Below, one piece after another: positions 15,216 through 23,320 of a stretch of 31,595 nt of DNA. The stretch covers positions 1 to 31,595 of the forward strand of contig JBBQRS010000052.1 of NCBI GenBank assembly GCA_038214535.1, read 5' to 3'. Position 1 is the stretch's first letter. Every line of letters starts with the position of its first letter. The notes beneath the pieces are model-generated. The model was not told the origin of the DNA and did not search any database. It worked only from the letters and a program-made list of their open reading frames with translations. The stretch comes from JBBQRS01 sp038214535 (GTDB lineage: Bacteria > Chloroflexota > Anaerolineae > CG2-30-64-16). Made by a program: the position numbers and the translations under genes.

Positions 15216-16148
15216 ATGCCTATGGACCCCGCGATTCAGACCGATCATCTGACTAAACATTACGGCGATGTCATTGCCGTGGATGATTTGTCGCTGCGCG
15301 TCCATCGCGGTGAGATCTATGCCTTTCTGGGATTGAACGGCGCGGGCAAGACGACCACGATCCGGATGCTGTTGGGGATGATCAAACCCATGCGGGGCGA
15401 GGCGCGCGTGTTGGGAAAGCGGATTTTGCCCGGCGAGCAGGGGCCGTGGGGCGCGGTGGGCTATCTGGTCGAGCGGCCGTATGCCTACCCGGAGTTGACG
15501 GTGCGCGAGAATCTGGAGGTGGTGCGTCGTCTGCGCCCCGGCGTCGAGCCGCAGGCCGTCGCGCGTATCATCGAGCGCCTGGGGCTGGGTGAATACGCCG
15601 ACCGACGCGCGGGAACGCTGTCGCAGGGCAACGCGCAGCGGCTGGGGCTGGCAAAGGCGCTGCTGCACGACCCGGCGCTGCTGCTGCTGGATGAGCCGGC
15701 GAACGGGCTGGACCCCGCGGGGATCGTCGAGATTCGACGTTTGCTCACCGGCCTGGCGCACGAACAGGGTGTCACCGTATTTCTCTCCTCTCACATTTTG
15801 GGTGAAGTCTCGCGCATCGCCGACCGCATCGGCATCATCCATCGGGGGCGCCTGTTGCGTGAGCTCGATGCGGCGGGCCTGGAGCGAGAGCGTCATCGCA
15901 GACTGGCGATCCGGGCGCGTGATCCCGGCGCGACGCTCGTCGTGTTGGCGGGCGCGGGCTACCCCACCGAACTCCATCCGGGCGGGCTGATCGAGGTTAG
16001 GGACCCCGCGGCTCTTACCCGACCCGATGACGTCGCGACGCTGCTGGTGAACGCGGGGCATGCGCCGACGATGCTGCACGTCGAAGAGGAAGCGTTGGAG
16101 CAGTACTTCTTGCGGCTGGTCGGTGCAGACCCGGAGGGCGACGCATGA
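15216..16148 (+). CDS. ABC transporter ATP-binding protein
   Basis: A 310-residue ATPase of the ABC-2/CcmA drug-, lipid- or bacitracin-type group. Walker A GLNGAGKT (39-46), signature LSQGN (135-139), Walker B LLLLDE (155-160), D-loop GLDP and switch His193 are all present, so it should be catalytically competent. Residues ~215-310 form the extra C-terminal domain common in this group. It energises the permease encoded immediately downstream with a 4-nt ATGA overlap (16145-16148), so the two are translated together. The ATG at 15216 has no strong Shine-Dalgarno; ATG 15222 is an alternative. Direction and substrate are unknown; these two-gene exporters are often for antibiotics or lipids. Confidence 0.93.
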   Translation: MPMDPAIQTDHLTKHYGDVIAVDDLSLRVHRGEIYAFLGLNGAGKTTTIRMLLGMIKPMRGEARVLGKRILPGEQGPWGAVGYLVERPYAYPELTVRENLEVVRRLRPGVEPQAVARIIERLGLGEYADRRAGTLSQGNAQRLGLAKALLHDPALLLLDEPANGLDPAGIVEIRRLLTGLAHEQGVTVFLSSHILGEVSRIADRIGIIHRGRLLRELDAAGLERERHRRLAIRARDPGATLVVLAGAGYPTELHPGGLIEVRDPAALTRPDDVATLLVNAGHAPTMLHVEEEALEQYFLRLVGADPEGDA

Positions 16149-16933
16149 GCGCTGTCGGGCGGGCCGCCGGGATCGAGCTGCTCAAGGCGCGCCGGTCGCG
16201 GATGCCGATGTTCACCTTACTGGCGTTCTCGCTCGCGCCGCTGGCGGGTGGCTTCTTCATGGTGATTCTCAAGGATCCGGAACTGGCGCGCCGGCTAGGG
16301 ATGATCAGCGCCAAGGCCCAAATCGTCGCGGGGTCGGCCGATTGGCCCACATACCTGGGAGTCATGGGCCAGGCGACGGCAATGGGTGGCATGATCCTGT
16401 TCAGCTTCATCGCAAGCTGGGTCTTCGGCCGCGAATACGCCGACCACACGGTCAAGGACTTGCTGGCGCTGCCGACGCCGCGTCGCGCCATCGTACTGGC
16501 GAAGTTCGTCGTCGTGACTGGGTGGGCGGTCGCACTGACGACGTTGATCTATCTTCTCGCGCTGGGGGTGGGCGCGGCAGTTGGGTTGCCGTCCGCCCCT
16601 GCCGGGACATTCGGGCAAGCGACCGCCACCCTGGCGGTGACGGCTGCACTGACCCTTCTGCTCGTGCCGCCGGTGGCCTTCGTGGCGAGCTCGGGGCATG
16701 GCTATCTGCCGCCGATGGGGTTTGCCATCCTGATGCTGATCCTGGCGCAGATCGTCGCGGCGACGGGCTGGGGAGAATACTTCCCCTGGGCGGTACCGGC
16801 ATTGTATGCAGGAATGGCCGGCCCCGCGTACGCGCACATGGGGCTGGTGAGTTACGCGCTGGTGATCCTCACCGGCCTCGCTGGGTTGGTTGGAACGCTG
16901 CTCTGGTGGAAGCGTGCGGATCAGATGCAGTGA
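16145..16933 (+). CDS. ABC-2 type transporter permease
   Basis: A 262-residue integral membrane protein with six predicted spans. It begins with a short cytoplasmic segment, IELLKARRSRMPMFTLLAF, typical of ABC-2 permeases. WVFGREYADHTVKDLLALPTPRRAIVLAKFVV (near residue 88) is the cytoplasmic coupling-helix region of this family. It pairs with the overlapping ATPase gene to form a homodimer-plus-ATPase exporter. Only one permease gene is present. After its stop come two AGAAACCCGGTTTCT repeats. Confidence 0.9.
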   Translation: MSAVGRAAGIELLKARRSRMPMFTLLAFSLAPLAGGFFMVILKDPELARRLGMISAKAQIVAGSADWPTYLGVMGQATAMGGMILFSFIASWVFGREYADHTVKDLLALPTPRRAIVLAKFVVVTGWAVALTTLIYLLALGVGAAVGLPSAPAGTFGQATATLAVTAALTLLLVPPVAFVASSGHGYLPPMGFAILMLILAQIVAATGWGEYFPWAVPALYAGMAGPAYAHMGLVSYALVILTGLAGLVGTLLWWKRADQMQ

Positions 16934-16948
16934 GGGGCACTGTCACTC

Positions 16949-16981
16949 AGAAACCCGGTTTCTCGCAGAAACCCGGTTTCT
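16949..16981. repeat. two copies of the 15-nt palindromic repeat AGAAACCCGGTTTCT
   Basis: Exact copies occupy 16949-16963 and 16967-16981. Each is a 7-bp stem around a central C. Related copies follow the next gene at 17682-17696 and 17700-17714, so the TMEM175 gene is bracketed by the repeat family. Confidence 0.8.
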
Positions 16982-17003
16982 CAGAAGTGACAGGCCCGAT
17001 TCG

Positions 17004-17012
17004 TGCTATAAT
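17004..17012 (+). promoter_or_regulatory. extended -10 promoter of the TMEM175 gene
   Basis: TGcTATAAT (17004-17012) is a perfect extended -10 box, 29 nt before the ATG at 17042. It directly follows the repeat pair. A -35 is weak. Confidence 0.55.
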
Positions 17013-17041
17013 TGACCACCTACCCACCACCGAGAGGCACC

Positions 17042-17683
17042 ATGGGCGAACCCACCTCCGACAAATCACAGACCACGCTCGACCTGGAGCGCCTGGTGTT
17101 CTTCAGCGACGCCGTGATGGCGATTGCGATCACCCTGTTGGCGATAGACATCCGGCTGCCGGAAGCGGCGCGGGAGTCTGCCGGTAGTCTCACGCCGTGG
17201 ATTGTTGCGCTGTGGCCGAAGGTGATCGGCTTCCTGGTCAGCTTCTGGGTCATTGCGCTCTACTGGCTGGCGCATAACCGTTGCTTCCGCTACATCCAGG
17301 GCTACGACCGGCGGTTGGTGTATCTCAACTTTCTCTTCCTGATGTTCGTAGCGTTCCTGCCCTTCCCCACCAGCGTGTTGTTCAACTTCTCCCCGGAGAC
17401 GGTGTCGGTCGTGCTGTACGCGGGTACGGCGGCGGGGATGGGGTTGTCGCTGTTCTGGTTGTGGGGCTATGCGCTGGGCCACGGGTTCGTCACGGAAGCC
17501 GCGTCGCCGGAGGTGGTCCGCGATGTTCGGCTCAACTTGCTGCTTTCGCCGTTCGTGTTCCTCGCTTCGGCAGTGATCGCGTTCTTCAATGCTAGCCTGG
17601 GGATGTACGTGTGGTTCCTGCTGATCCCGGTGTACATTTTTCGGCGTGTTACCGAGTCTGTGCTGCAGCGGCGCTCATCCTAG
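17042..17683 (+). CDS. TMEM175/DUF1211-family potassium-channel-like membrane protein
   Basis: A 213-residue protein with six predicted membrane helices. The family signature is intact: RLVFFSDAVMAIAITLLAIDIRLP (residues 17-40) contains the RxxxFSD motif of TM1, whose isoleucine/leucine residues form the hydrophobic gate in bacterial TMEM175 channels. Family members assemble as tetramers and conduct potassium at the plasma membrane. I chose ATG 17042 with GAGAGG 4 nt upstream; an earlier reading from 17012 would start inside the -10 box. Unlike the human protein it has a single six-helix repeat, as is normal in bacteria. The stop codon overlaps a palindromic repeat. Confidence 0.9.
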   Translation: MGEPTSDKSQTTLDLERLVFFSDAVMAIAITLLAIDIRLPEAARESAGSLTPWIVALWPKVIGFLVSFWVIALYWLAHNRCFRYIQGYDRRLVYLNFLFLMFVAFLPFPTSVLFNFSPETVSVVLYAGTAAGMGLSLFWLWGYALGHGFVTEAASPEVVRDVRLNLLLSPFVFLASAVIAFFNASLGMYVWFLLIPVYIFRRVTESVLQRRSS

Positions 17684-17714
17684 AAACCCGGTTTCTCGGA
17701 GAAGCCGGGTTTCT
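17682..17714. repeat. AGAAACCCGGTTTCT repeat pair at the TMEM175 stop
   Basis: An exact copy at 17682-17696 begins on the TAG stop (17681-17683). A variant copy, AGAAGCCGGGTTTCT, lies at 17700-17714. An A-run and GGAATAA follow, leading into the epimerase gene at 17732. Confidence 0.75.
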
Positions 17715-17731
17715 CAAAAAAGGAATAACCC

Positions 17732-18742
17732 ATGAAAATTCTCTTCATCGGCGGCACGGGGTTGATCAGTTCGGCGTGTGCGGAGCTGGCGCGGGCGCGC
17801 GGCCTCGATCTGACCATCCTGAACCGTGCGCAGTCGGCGAAGTACCCCGCGCCGGAGGGGGCGCGGCTGTTGGTGGGCGACGTGCACGGCGATGAGGCGG
17901 CGCTGGCCCGGCTGTTCGACGCTGAACGCTTCGATGCCGTGGTGGATTGGATTGCCTTCACCGTGGATGACATCGCGCGCGACCTGCGCCTGTTCGCCGG
18001 GAAGACTGGGCAGTTCGTCTTCATCAGTTCGGCCAGCGCGTATCAAAAACCTCCGGCGCATTATCTCATCACCGAGGAGACGCCGCTGGAGAATCCCTTC
18101 TGGCAATACTCCCGGGACAAGATCGCCTGCGAGGAACGGCTGATGCGCGCGTATCGGGAGGACGGCTTCCCGGCGACCATCATCCGCCCGTCGCTGACCT
18201 ACGGCCCGTCGCAGATTCCGCTGGCCGGGGCGAGTTGGCAGCACCCCTACACCGTCATTGACCGGATGCGCCGCGGGCAGAAGATCATCGTGCCCGGCGA
18301 TGGAACCTCGCTGTGGACCATGACCTGGAACGCCGACTTCGCTGTGGGTCTGGTGGGGCTGCTGGGTCTGACGACGGCTATCGGCGAGGCGTTTCACATC
18401 ACGTCCGACGAAGTGTTGACCTGGAACCGGATCACCCTGGAAGCGGGCCACGCGGCAGGCGTAGAGCCCGACATCATCCACGTGACATCCGACCTGATCG
18501 CGGCGTATCACCCCGGCGCAGTGGGCGATCTCATCGGCGATAAGAGCAACAGCGCCGTCTTCGACAACCGCAAGATCAAGCGTTTCGTCCCCGACTTTGA
18601 TTGCAAGGTCACGTGGGCCGAAGGCGTGCGGCGCTCGCTGGCCTGGTTCGACGCCGACGCGGCGCGCCGGACGCTTGACGCCGAGATGAACGCGCGCTGG
18701 GATATGATCATCACGGCGCAGGGGCGCGCGTTTCCGGCGTGA
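17732..18742 (+). CDS. NAD-dependent epimerase/dehydratase (extended SDR) family protein
   Basis: A 336-residue extended SDR. The cofactor loop MKILFIGGTGLIS is at the N-terminus, DxxVDWIAFTVDD is the adenine side, FISSASAY carries the catalytic Ser region, and YSRDK (126-130) supplies the Tyr and Lys. IIRPSLTYGPSQIP is the conserved strand after the active site. The C-terminal half with WNADFAVGLVGLL and AEGVRRSLAWFDAD resembles the NAD-epimerase/isoflavone-reductase-like group found next to sugar catabolic genes. The role is probably nucleotide-sugar or small-sugar oxidoreduction. The substrate is unknown. The final ~100 nt are duplicated 5 kb downstream (23703-23800). Confidence 0.88.
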   Translation: MKILFIGGTGLISSACAELARARGLDLTILNRAQSAKYPAPEGARLLVGDVHGDEAALARLFDAERFDAVVDWIAFTVDDIARDLRLFAGKTGQFVFISSASAYQKPPAHYLITEETPLENPFWQYSRDKIACEERLMRAYREDGFPATIIRPSLTYGPSQIPLAGASWQHPYTVIDRMRRGQKIIVPGDGTSLWTMTWNADFAVGLVGLLGLTTAIGEAFHITSDEVLTWNRITLEAGHAAGVEPDIIHVTSDLIAAYHPGAVGDLIGDKSNSAVFDNRKIKRFVPDFDCKVTWAEGVRRSLAWFDADAARRTLDAEMNARWDMIITAQGRAFPA

Positions 18743-18753
18743 GTGGATCGCCA

Positions 18754-18828
18754 GCGATCAACGCTGCTGCAGCGTTGATCGCGCGAGAGATAGGCACGAG
18801 GTGACGGGCGCGCCCGCCGCCTCGTGCC
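18754..18828. repeat. two consecutive hairpins after the epimerase gene
   Basis: The first is a near-perfect palindrome: 14-nt arms at 18754-18767 and 18769-18782 with one base between. The second pairs GGCACGAGG (18793-18801) with 18820-18828 around an inner CGGGCGCGCCCG palindrome (18805-18816). They could terminate or protect the epimerase mRNA. No U-run follows. Confidence 0.65.
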
Positions 18829-18881
18829 GTGTCTGGGCGTTTACTTCCCACCAGGCTCGACGGTCTTGCCTCCAAAAATGG

Positions 18882-18910
18882 TTGACACGGCGTTATGTTG
18901 GCGATATAAT
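18882..18910 (+). promoter_or_regulatory. consensus sigma70 promoter (TTGACA-17-TATAAT)
   Basis: TTGACA (18882-18887) and TATAAT (18905-18910) match consensus at all 12 positions with a 17-nt spacer. It is the best promoter in the window. The nearest downstream start is the 41-residue ORF at 18974, giving a leader of about 57 nt; the DPP-IV-like gene at 19359 could also be served. Confidence 0.85.
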
Positions 18911-18973
18911 GCGGACAAGCGTCTGTGATTCGTTTCACTTCTGGGCCGGTTTCGTCAAAGCGAGGAGGCTGCG

Positions 18974-19099
18974 GTGAAATCTTCCTTCATCATCCTGTGC
19001 CCAACTGATGCTCCCATTTCCCTGCGCAACTTTGAGCGCGCAGCCCTCCCGCTGTTCTATCCTCAACTCCTGAACCGACTGCATCTGGCCTGCTCATAG
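18974..19099 (+). CDS. small ORF, 41 residues, unknown
   Basis: A GTG start preceded by GAGGAGG (18962-18968) with 5-nt spacing opens a 41-codon ORF ending in TAG. It sits 64 nt downstream of a fully consensus promoter. The peptide starts MKSSFIILCPTDAP, ends NRLHLACS, contains two cysteines, and has a mildly hydrophobic C-terminal half (ALPLFYPQLLNRL). I recognise no family. It may be a genuine small protein, a leader peptide controlling the peptidase genes, or the head of a lost gene, as in other deletion scars nearby. The signals are strong; the coding status is unproven. Confidence 0.5.
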   Translation: MKSSFIILCPTDAPISLRNFERAALPLFYPQLLNRLHLACS

Positions 19100-19178
19100 C
19101 TTAGTTCCAGCTGACCCCCGTAGCCGGTGTAGTCGATCTTTCGGTTTGTCTTTCAGATATATGTATCGGGACGATGGC

Positions 19179-19345
19179 ATGAAGAAGCTCACTCGTCGCA
19201 ATTTCATGGTGGAGCCGGCGCAGGCGCGGTCAACCTGCGCGTTAAAGATGGTTACTACTCTGGATGGCATAGCTCGGATGCTTACCAGCTTGTGGGGTCG
19301 GCCGGCGTTGACGTCGTTCTTCAGCGGGAGCTACTCCGGCTGGAA
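19179..19345 (+). pseudogene. frameshifted remnant of a Tat-exported protein joined to a PepD-like fragment
   Basis: ATG 19179 opens MKKLTRRNFMV, a twin-arginine signal. A one-base loss then shifts the natural continuation (VGAGAGAVNL) to another frame, so the signal is broken. Further on, GGCCGGCGTTGACGTCG (19300-19316) is identical to 22996-23012 of the downstream PepD gene. The next 26 nt (19320-19345) match PepD at 23 positions after a one-base shift, giving SGSYSGWK against SGKYSGWK. The segment is therefore a mosaic of decayed coding pieces directly before the DPP-IV-like start. In one frame it stays open into the peptidase gene, which makes that gene look falsely longer. Confidence 0.6.
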
Positions 19346-19358
19346 AGGGATCATCATC

Positions 19359-21842
19359 ATGGACGAGAAACGGGACCGTAGCGCGTTGTTGCGCGTGGGC
19401 GTCGCGATCCTGCTGATCGCGTCGTCACTGGCGGCCTGCGCGCCGCTTCCGGGGCCGGCCATTACGCCGCAAGAGGTTCCGGAGACCCAGCCGGAGATCG
19501 CGGCCACCCTACAAGAGACCAGGGAGATGGCCCCGCAAGAGAGCGGCGCGCTCACCCCGCGGATGCTCACGGCCCCCGGCGCGCTGGTCGGGCCGGGTCC
19601 GTCGAATTTCCTGTGGAGCCCGACCGGCGCCGTGTTGGCTTACATCGAGCCTGTGGACGGGCAGGATGTGCTGTGGCGCTACGACGCCGCCACCGGGGAG
19701 AAGCTCCAGCTTCTGAACCCGGCCGAGAGCCCGGACGACATTGACATCACGTCGGCGCAGTGGTCGCCGCTAAGCGACAGGCTGCTGCTGGCAGGGGCGA
19801 CGAAGCTCTGGCTGCTGGACGCGGAGACGGGCGACCTGACCTCGCCGGCCGAAGGCGGCAGCGGGGTGACCGCAGCGACGTTCACCCCAGATGGGGGGCG
19901 CATCTCGTTCGTGCAGGATAACGACCTTTACGTCGTGAGCCTCGCCGACGGCAAGCGCCAACGCCTCACTGCCGATGGCGGCGAAGCGGTCTTCAACGGC
20001 GCCCTGGATTGGGTCTACAACGAGGAACTCGCCACACGCGCGGCCCAGCCGGCCTATGCGTGGTCGCCCGACAGCGTTTGGCTGATCTACCTGCGCCTGG
20101 ACGAGAGCGCTGTGCAAAACGACCCGGTGACCGATTACCGACCCGTTCCGGCGACCGTCAGCTACACCCGCTATCCGACGGCGGGGACCGCCAACCCAAC
20201 CGCCACGCTCCACGCGCTGGCCGAGGGAGCGACCGCGCCGCCGCTGGAGATCCCGCTGCCGGACGGGACCGAGTACGTGCTGCCCTTCTTCACCTGGACG
20301 CCCGATTCCCGGCAGGCGCTCTTCATCACCGTGAACCGCGACCACACCCTCCTCAGGCTGAACGCCTGGGACCCCAACACCGGCGAAGTGCGGACCCTCA
20401 TCGAGGAGACGGACCCGAACTGGATCAATGAGGAACGCTATGCAGCCCCGGTCTTCATCGGCGACGGCTCGCAATTCCTGTGGCTTTCCGAGCGCGACGG
20501 GTTCATGCACCTCTACCTGTACACGCGAACCGGAGAATTGGTGCGCCAGCTCACGCGCGGCGACTGGATGATTGACTCCAGCGCCTGGGACCTGTTGACG
20601 CCGGGCCGACCGGTGCACGCCGACCTCGCCGGGAAGTGGGCGTATTTCGTGACGACCCGCAGCAGTCCGCTCGACCGGCAGATAGATCGCGTGAGCATCG
20701 CCGGCGGCCAAGTAGAGCAGATCTCGCAGCAGCCGGGATTCCACCTCTCCGCCCTCTCCGCCGATGGCCGCTACCTGGTGGACCAGTTCTCCAACGTGGA
20801 CGCGCCGTCGGTCACGCGCCTCATCCAGACGGACGGGAGCGGCGAACAGCTGTTGGCCCAATGCGCGGGGCCAGCGCTAGACCTGCCCAAGATGACGCGC
20901 GAGTTCCTGACCGTCAAGGCCCATGACAGCACCGACCTCTACGCGCAACTCGTGAAGCCGGAGGGGTTCGACCCGGCCAAGAAGTATCCGGTGGTGGTGC
21001 ACTGGTACGGCGGCCCCGGCCTGCAGATGGTCTCGAATCGTTATGGGACCACCAACATCTTCAACATCATCGAGCGCGATGTGCTCTACACGCAAGCGGG
21101 ATTCCTGGTGTGGCGGCTGGATAACCGCGGCAGCTTCGGCCGCGGGCACGCCTTCGAGACGCCGATCTTCGGAGAGCTCGGCAAGGCGGCGCTGGACGAT
21201 CAACTGGCGGGCATCGAATACCTGCGGACGCTGCCCTACGTGGATGCCGACCGCATCGGCACGGACGGCAAATCGTTCGGGGGCTACATGACCCTGTATG
21301 CGCTGATCCACGCGCCGGAGGTCTTCCACTGCGGCGTGGCCGGCGCCGCGCCGACCGACTGGAGCTACTACGACACCATCTACACCGAGCGCTACATGCG
21401 GACCCCAGCGCGGAACGTGGAGGGCTATGCCGCCACAAAACTGATCGCCAGGGTGGATCAGCTCCGCGCCGCGCCGCTGCTGATACACGGTCTGGCTGAC
21501 ACCAACGTCCACCTGCAAAACACGGTGAACTTCATCCAGGCGCTGGAAACGGACGACAAGGCGTTCGACTTCATCCCCCTGCCGAACCTGAGCCACAGCT
21601 TTCGCGGCGACGGGCTGGTGGCCGCGCTGACGGCCAGCGTGGAGTATCTGTCGCGCTGCTTCGCGGAGCCGGTGGCTGCGCCTGCGCCGGAGACCGCCGC
21701 CGCGTGGCAGACCTATACCGACACGGAGGTGGGATACAGCATCCAGCACCCGCCCACCTGGACGAATGAGGCGCTGCCCGACCAGAACGAGGGCGCCATC
21801 CACGGGATGGGGCCGCGACCGAGCTGGGCCGGATGCGGCTGA
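19359..21842 (+). CDS. lipoprotein dipeptidyl-peptidase-IV-like S9 peptidase with truncated C-terminal extension
   Basis: An 827-residue protein. A signal peptide ending in lipobox LAAC gives lipid-modified Cys27, so it is anchored outside the cell. Residues ~60-540 are the DPPIV N-terminal beta-propeller (LWSPTGAVLAYI, AYAWSPDSVWLIYLRLDES). The catalytic alpha/beta-hydrolase domain follows: Ser639 in GKSFGGYMT, Asp714 in GLADTNVH, His746 in LSHSFRG. It should release dipeptides from peptide N-termini. After the domain, ~60 residues (WQTYTDTEVGYSIQHPPTW) look like the beginning of a PsbP-like C-terminal domain that is cut off. The start is ATG 19359 with GAAAGGGA 8 nt before. It overlaps the next dipeptidase gene by 10 nt, so the pair degrades peptides in sequence. 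Confidence 0.9.
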   Translation: MDEKRDRSALLRVGVAILLIASSLAACAPLPGPAITPQEVPETQPEIAATLQETREMAPQESGALTPRMLTAPGALVGPGPSNFLWSPTGAVLAYIEPVDGQDVLWRYDAATGEKLQLLNPAESPDDIDITSAQWSPLSDRLLLAGATKLWLLDAETGDLTSPAEGGSGVTAATFTPDGGRISFVQDNDLYVVSLADGKRQRLTADGGEAVFNGALDWVYNEELATRAAQPAYAWSPDSVWLIYLRLDESAVQNDPVTDYRPVPATVSYTRYPTAGTANPTATLHALAEGATAPPLEIPLPDGTEYVLPFFTWTPDSRQALFITVNRDHTLLRLNAWDPNTGEVRTLIEETDPNWINEERYAAPVFIGDGSQFLWLSERDGFMHLYLYTRTGELVRQLTRGDWMIDSSAWDLLTPGRPVHADLAGKWAYFVTTRSSPLDRQIDRVSIAGGQVEQISQQPGFHLSALSADGRYLVDQFSNVDAPSVTRLIQTDGSGEQLLAQCAGPALDLPKMTREFLTVKAHDSTDLYAQLVKPEGFDPAKKYPVVVHWYGGPGLQMVSNRYGTTNIFNIIERDVLYTQAGFLVWRLDNRGSFGRGHAFETPIFGELGKAALDDQLAGIEYLRTLPYVDADRIGTDGKSFGGYMTLYALIHAPEVFHCGVAGAAPTDWSYYDTIYTERYMRTPARNVEGYAATKLIARVDQLRAAPLLIHGLADTNVHLQNTVNFIQALETDDKAFDFIPLPNLSHSFRGDGLVAALTASVEYLSRCFAEPVAAPAPETAAAWQTYTDTEVGYSIQHPPTWTNEALPDQNEGAIHGMGPRPSWAGCG

Positions 21843-23299
21843 AGGAGGCCGTCGCCGGCATGGAGCCGGGGGAAGTCTGGCAGAACTTCTACGAGTTGAC
21901 CCAGATCCCGAGGCCCTCGCACCACGAGGAGCAGGTGCGCGACTACCTGGTGCAGTTTGGCGAAGGCCTCGGCCTCGAGACCATTGTTGATGACGTGGGC
22001 AATGTGCGCATCCGTAAGCCGGCCGGCCCCGGCATGGAGAACCGTCACGGTGTCATTTTGCAGGCCCACATGGATATGGTGCCGCAAAAGTCGTCCACCA
22101 GCACCCACGACTTCCTCAACGATCCTATTGACGCCTACGTGGAGGGCGGGTGGGTGATGGCCGATGGGACGACCCTTGGCGCCGACGATGGGAGCGGCGT
22201 CGCCATTGCGATGGCCGTCCTGGCATCGAAAACGTTGGCGCTGGGTCCCATCGAAGCGCTGTTCACAGTGAATGAGGAAGACGGTATGGACGGCGCTCTC
22301 GGTCTGGAGCCGGGCGCGCTACAGGGTGACATCCTGATCAACCTGGACTCTGAGAAGGTGGGCGAGTTCACCATCGGCAGCGCCGGGGGTGAGTACGCCG
22401 AAGTGAATATCGAATATGCGCAGGCGCCCGTTCTGGCCAGCGCGGAGGCCTACACGGTCAGCGTGAGCGGGCTGCAGGGCGGCCACTCCGGCGTGGACAT
22501 CAACCTGGGACGCGGTCACGCCACTAAGCTGCTGGTTCGCTTCCTCAAGGGGGCCGCGACGAACTACGGCGTTCGGCTGGCCCAAATTGCAGGCGGCACT
22601 GCCGCCAACGCCATCCCCCGCGAAGCGTCTGCTTTGATCGTTGTGCCGATAGGTCAGGCCGACGCCTTCCTGGAAAGCGTCGGGGACTTCGAAGCCACGC
22701 TGCGGAACGAGTTGGCTGCCGTGGAGCCTGATCTCAGCGTGCAGGCCGCGTCGGGTGACCTGCCGGCCAACGTCATGACAGAGGATGTGCAGACCGCGCT
22801 GATTGACCTCCTGGAAGCTAATCCCCAGGGTGTGCTTCGCATGAGCGATGGCGTGCCCGGCTTGGTGGAGACCTCGACCAACATGGGGATCGTGAACGTG
22901 GCGGACGGTCAGGCGGAGGTCGCCATGCTGTCGCGCAGTTCCGTGGACTCGGAGTTGGCCGACGTGAGTCAAATAATCGATAGCGTGTGGCGCCTGGCCG
23001 GCGTTGACGTCGCTTTCAGCGGGAAATACTCCGGTTGGAAGCCCAATCCCGATTCGCCGATCCTTCTGCTGATGCAGCAGATCTATAGGGACATGTACGG
23101 AGAAGATCCAGCGGTCACGGCGGTCCATGCCGGGCTGGAGTGCGGGACCATTGTCAGCAAGTATCCGGGCATGGATGCCATCTCCATCGGGCCGACCTTG
23201 CAGGACGTGCACTCGCCCAATGAACGGATGGAGGTCGCCAGCGTCAAGAAGCTGTACGACTTCCTCATCGAGACGCTCCAGCAGATACCGGAGAAGTAG
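21833..23299 (+). CDS. pepD: aminoacyl-histidine dipeptidase (PepD-type, M20 family)
   Basis: A 488-residue M20 metallopeptidase of the length of E. coli PepD. The Zn ligands and catalytic residues are in canonical order: HMD (His79, Asp81), GADDG (Asp118 or Asp119), NEED (Glu148/Glu149), LDSE (Asp172) and DVHSPNE (His460). IPRPSHHEEQ near residue 25 is a PepD hallmark. It should cleave dipeptides such as Xaa-His in the cytoplasm, downstream of the extracellular S9 peptidase. ATG 21833 overlaps the upstream gene; ATG 21860 is an alternative with GAAGGAGG 11 nt before it and gives MEPGEVWQNF, close to the E. coli start. There is no signal peptide, so dipeptides must be imported first; no transporter gene is adjacent. 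Confidence 0.92.
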   Translation: MRLKEAVAGMEPGEVWQNFYELTQIPRPSHHEEQVRDYLVQFGEGLGLETIVDDVGNVRIRKPAGPGMENRHGVILQAHMDMVPQKSSTSTHDFLNDPIDAYVEGGWVMADGTTLGADDGSGVAIAMAVLASKTLALGPIEALFTVNEEDGMDGALGLEPGALQGDILINLDSEKVGEFTIGSAGGEYAEVNIEYAQAPVLASAEAYTVSVSGLQGGHSGVDINLGRGHATKLLVRFLKGAATNYGVRLAQIAGGTAANAIPREASALIVVPIGQADAFLESVGDFEATLRNELAAVEPDLSVQAASGDLPANVMTEDVQTALIDLLEANPQGVLRMSDGVPGLVETSTNMGIVNVADGQAEVAMLSRSSVDSELADVSQIIDSVWRLAGVDVAFSGKYSGWKPNPDSPILLLMQQIYRDMYGEDPAVTAVHAGLECGTIVSKYPGMDAISIGPTLQDVHSPNERMEVASVKKLYDFLIETLQQIPEK

Positions 23300-23320
23300 C
23301 AGGGTCAGGAGGTGTTCGTC

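Noticed and set aside
16060..17187. 375-codon plus-strand open frame
   Set aside because: It is an out-of-frame reading across the ABC ATPase end, the permease and a promoter region.
16949..17714. AGAAACCCGGTTTCT repeats as a CRISPR array
   Set aside because: Only two pairs, 15-nt units with 3-nt spacing, themselves palindromic, and no cas genes.
19146..19358. A 71-residue N-terminal extension of the S9 peptidase
   Set aside because: The lipoprotein signal at 19359 with its own ribosome site is a proper start; the extension is a mosaic of fragments.
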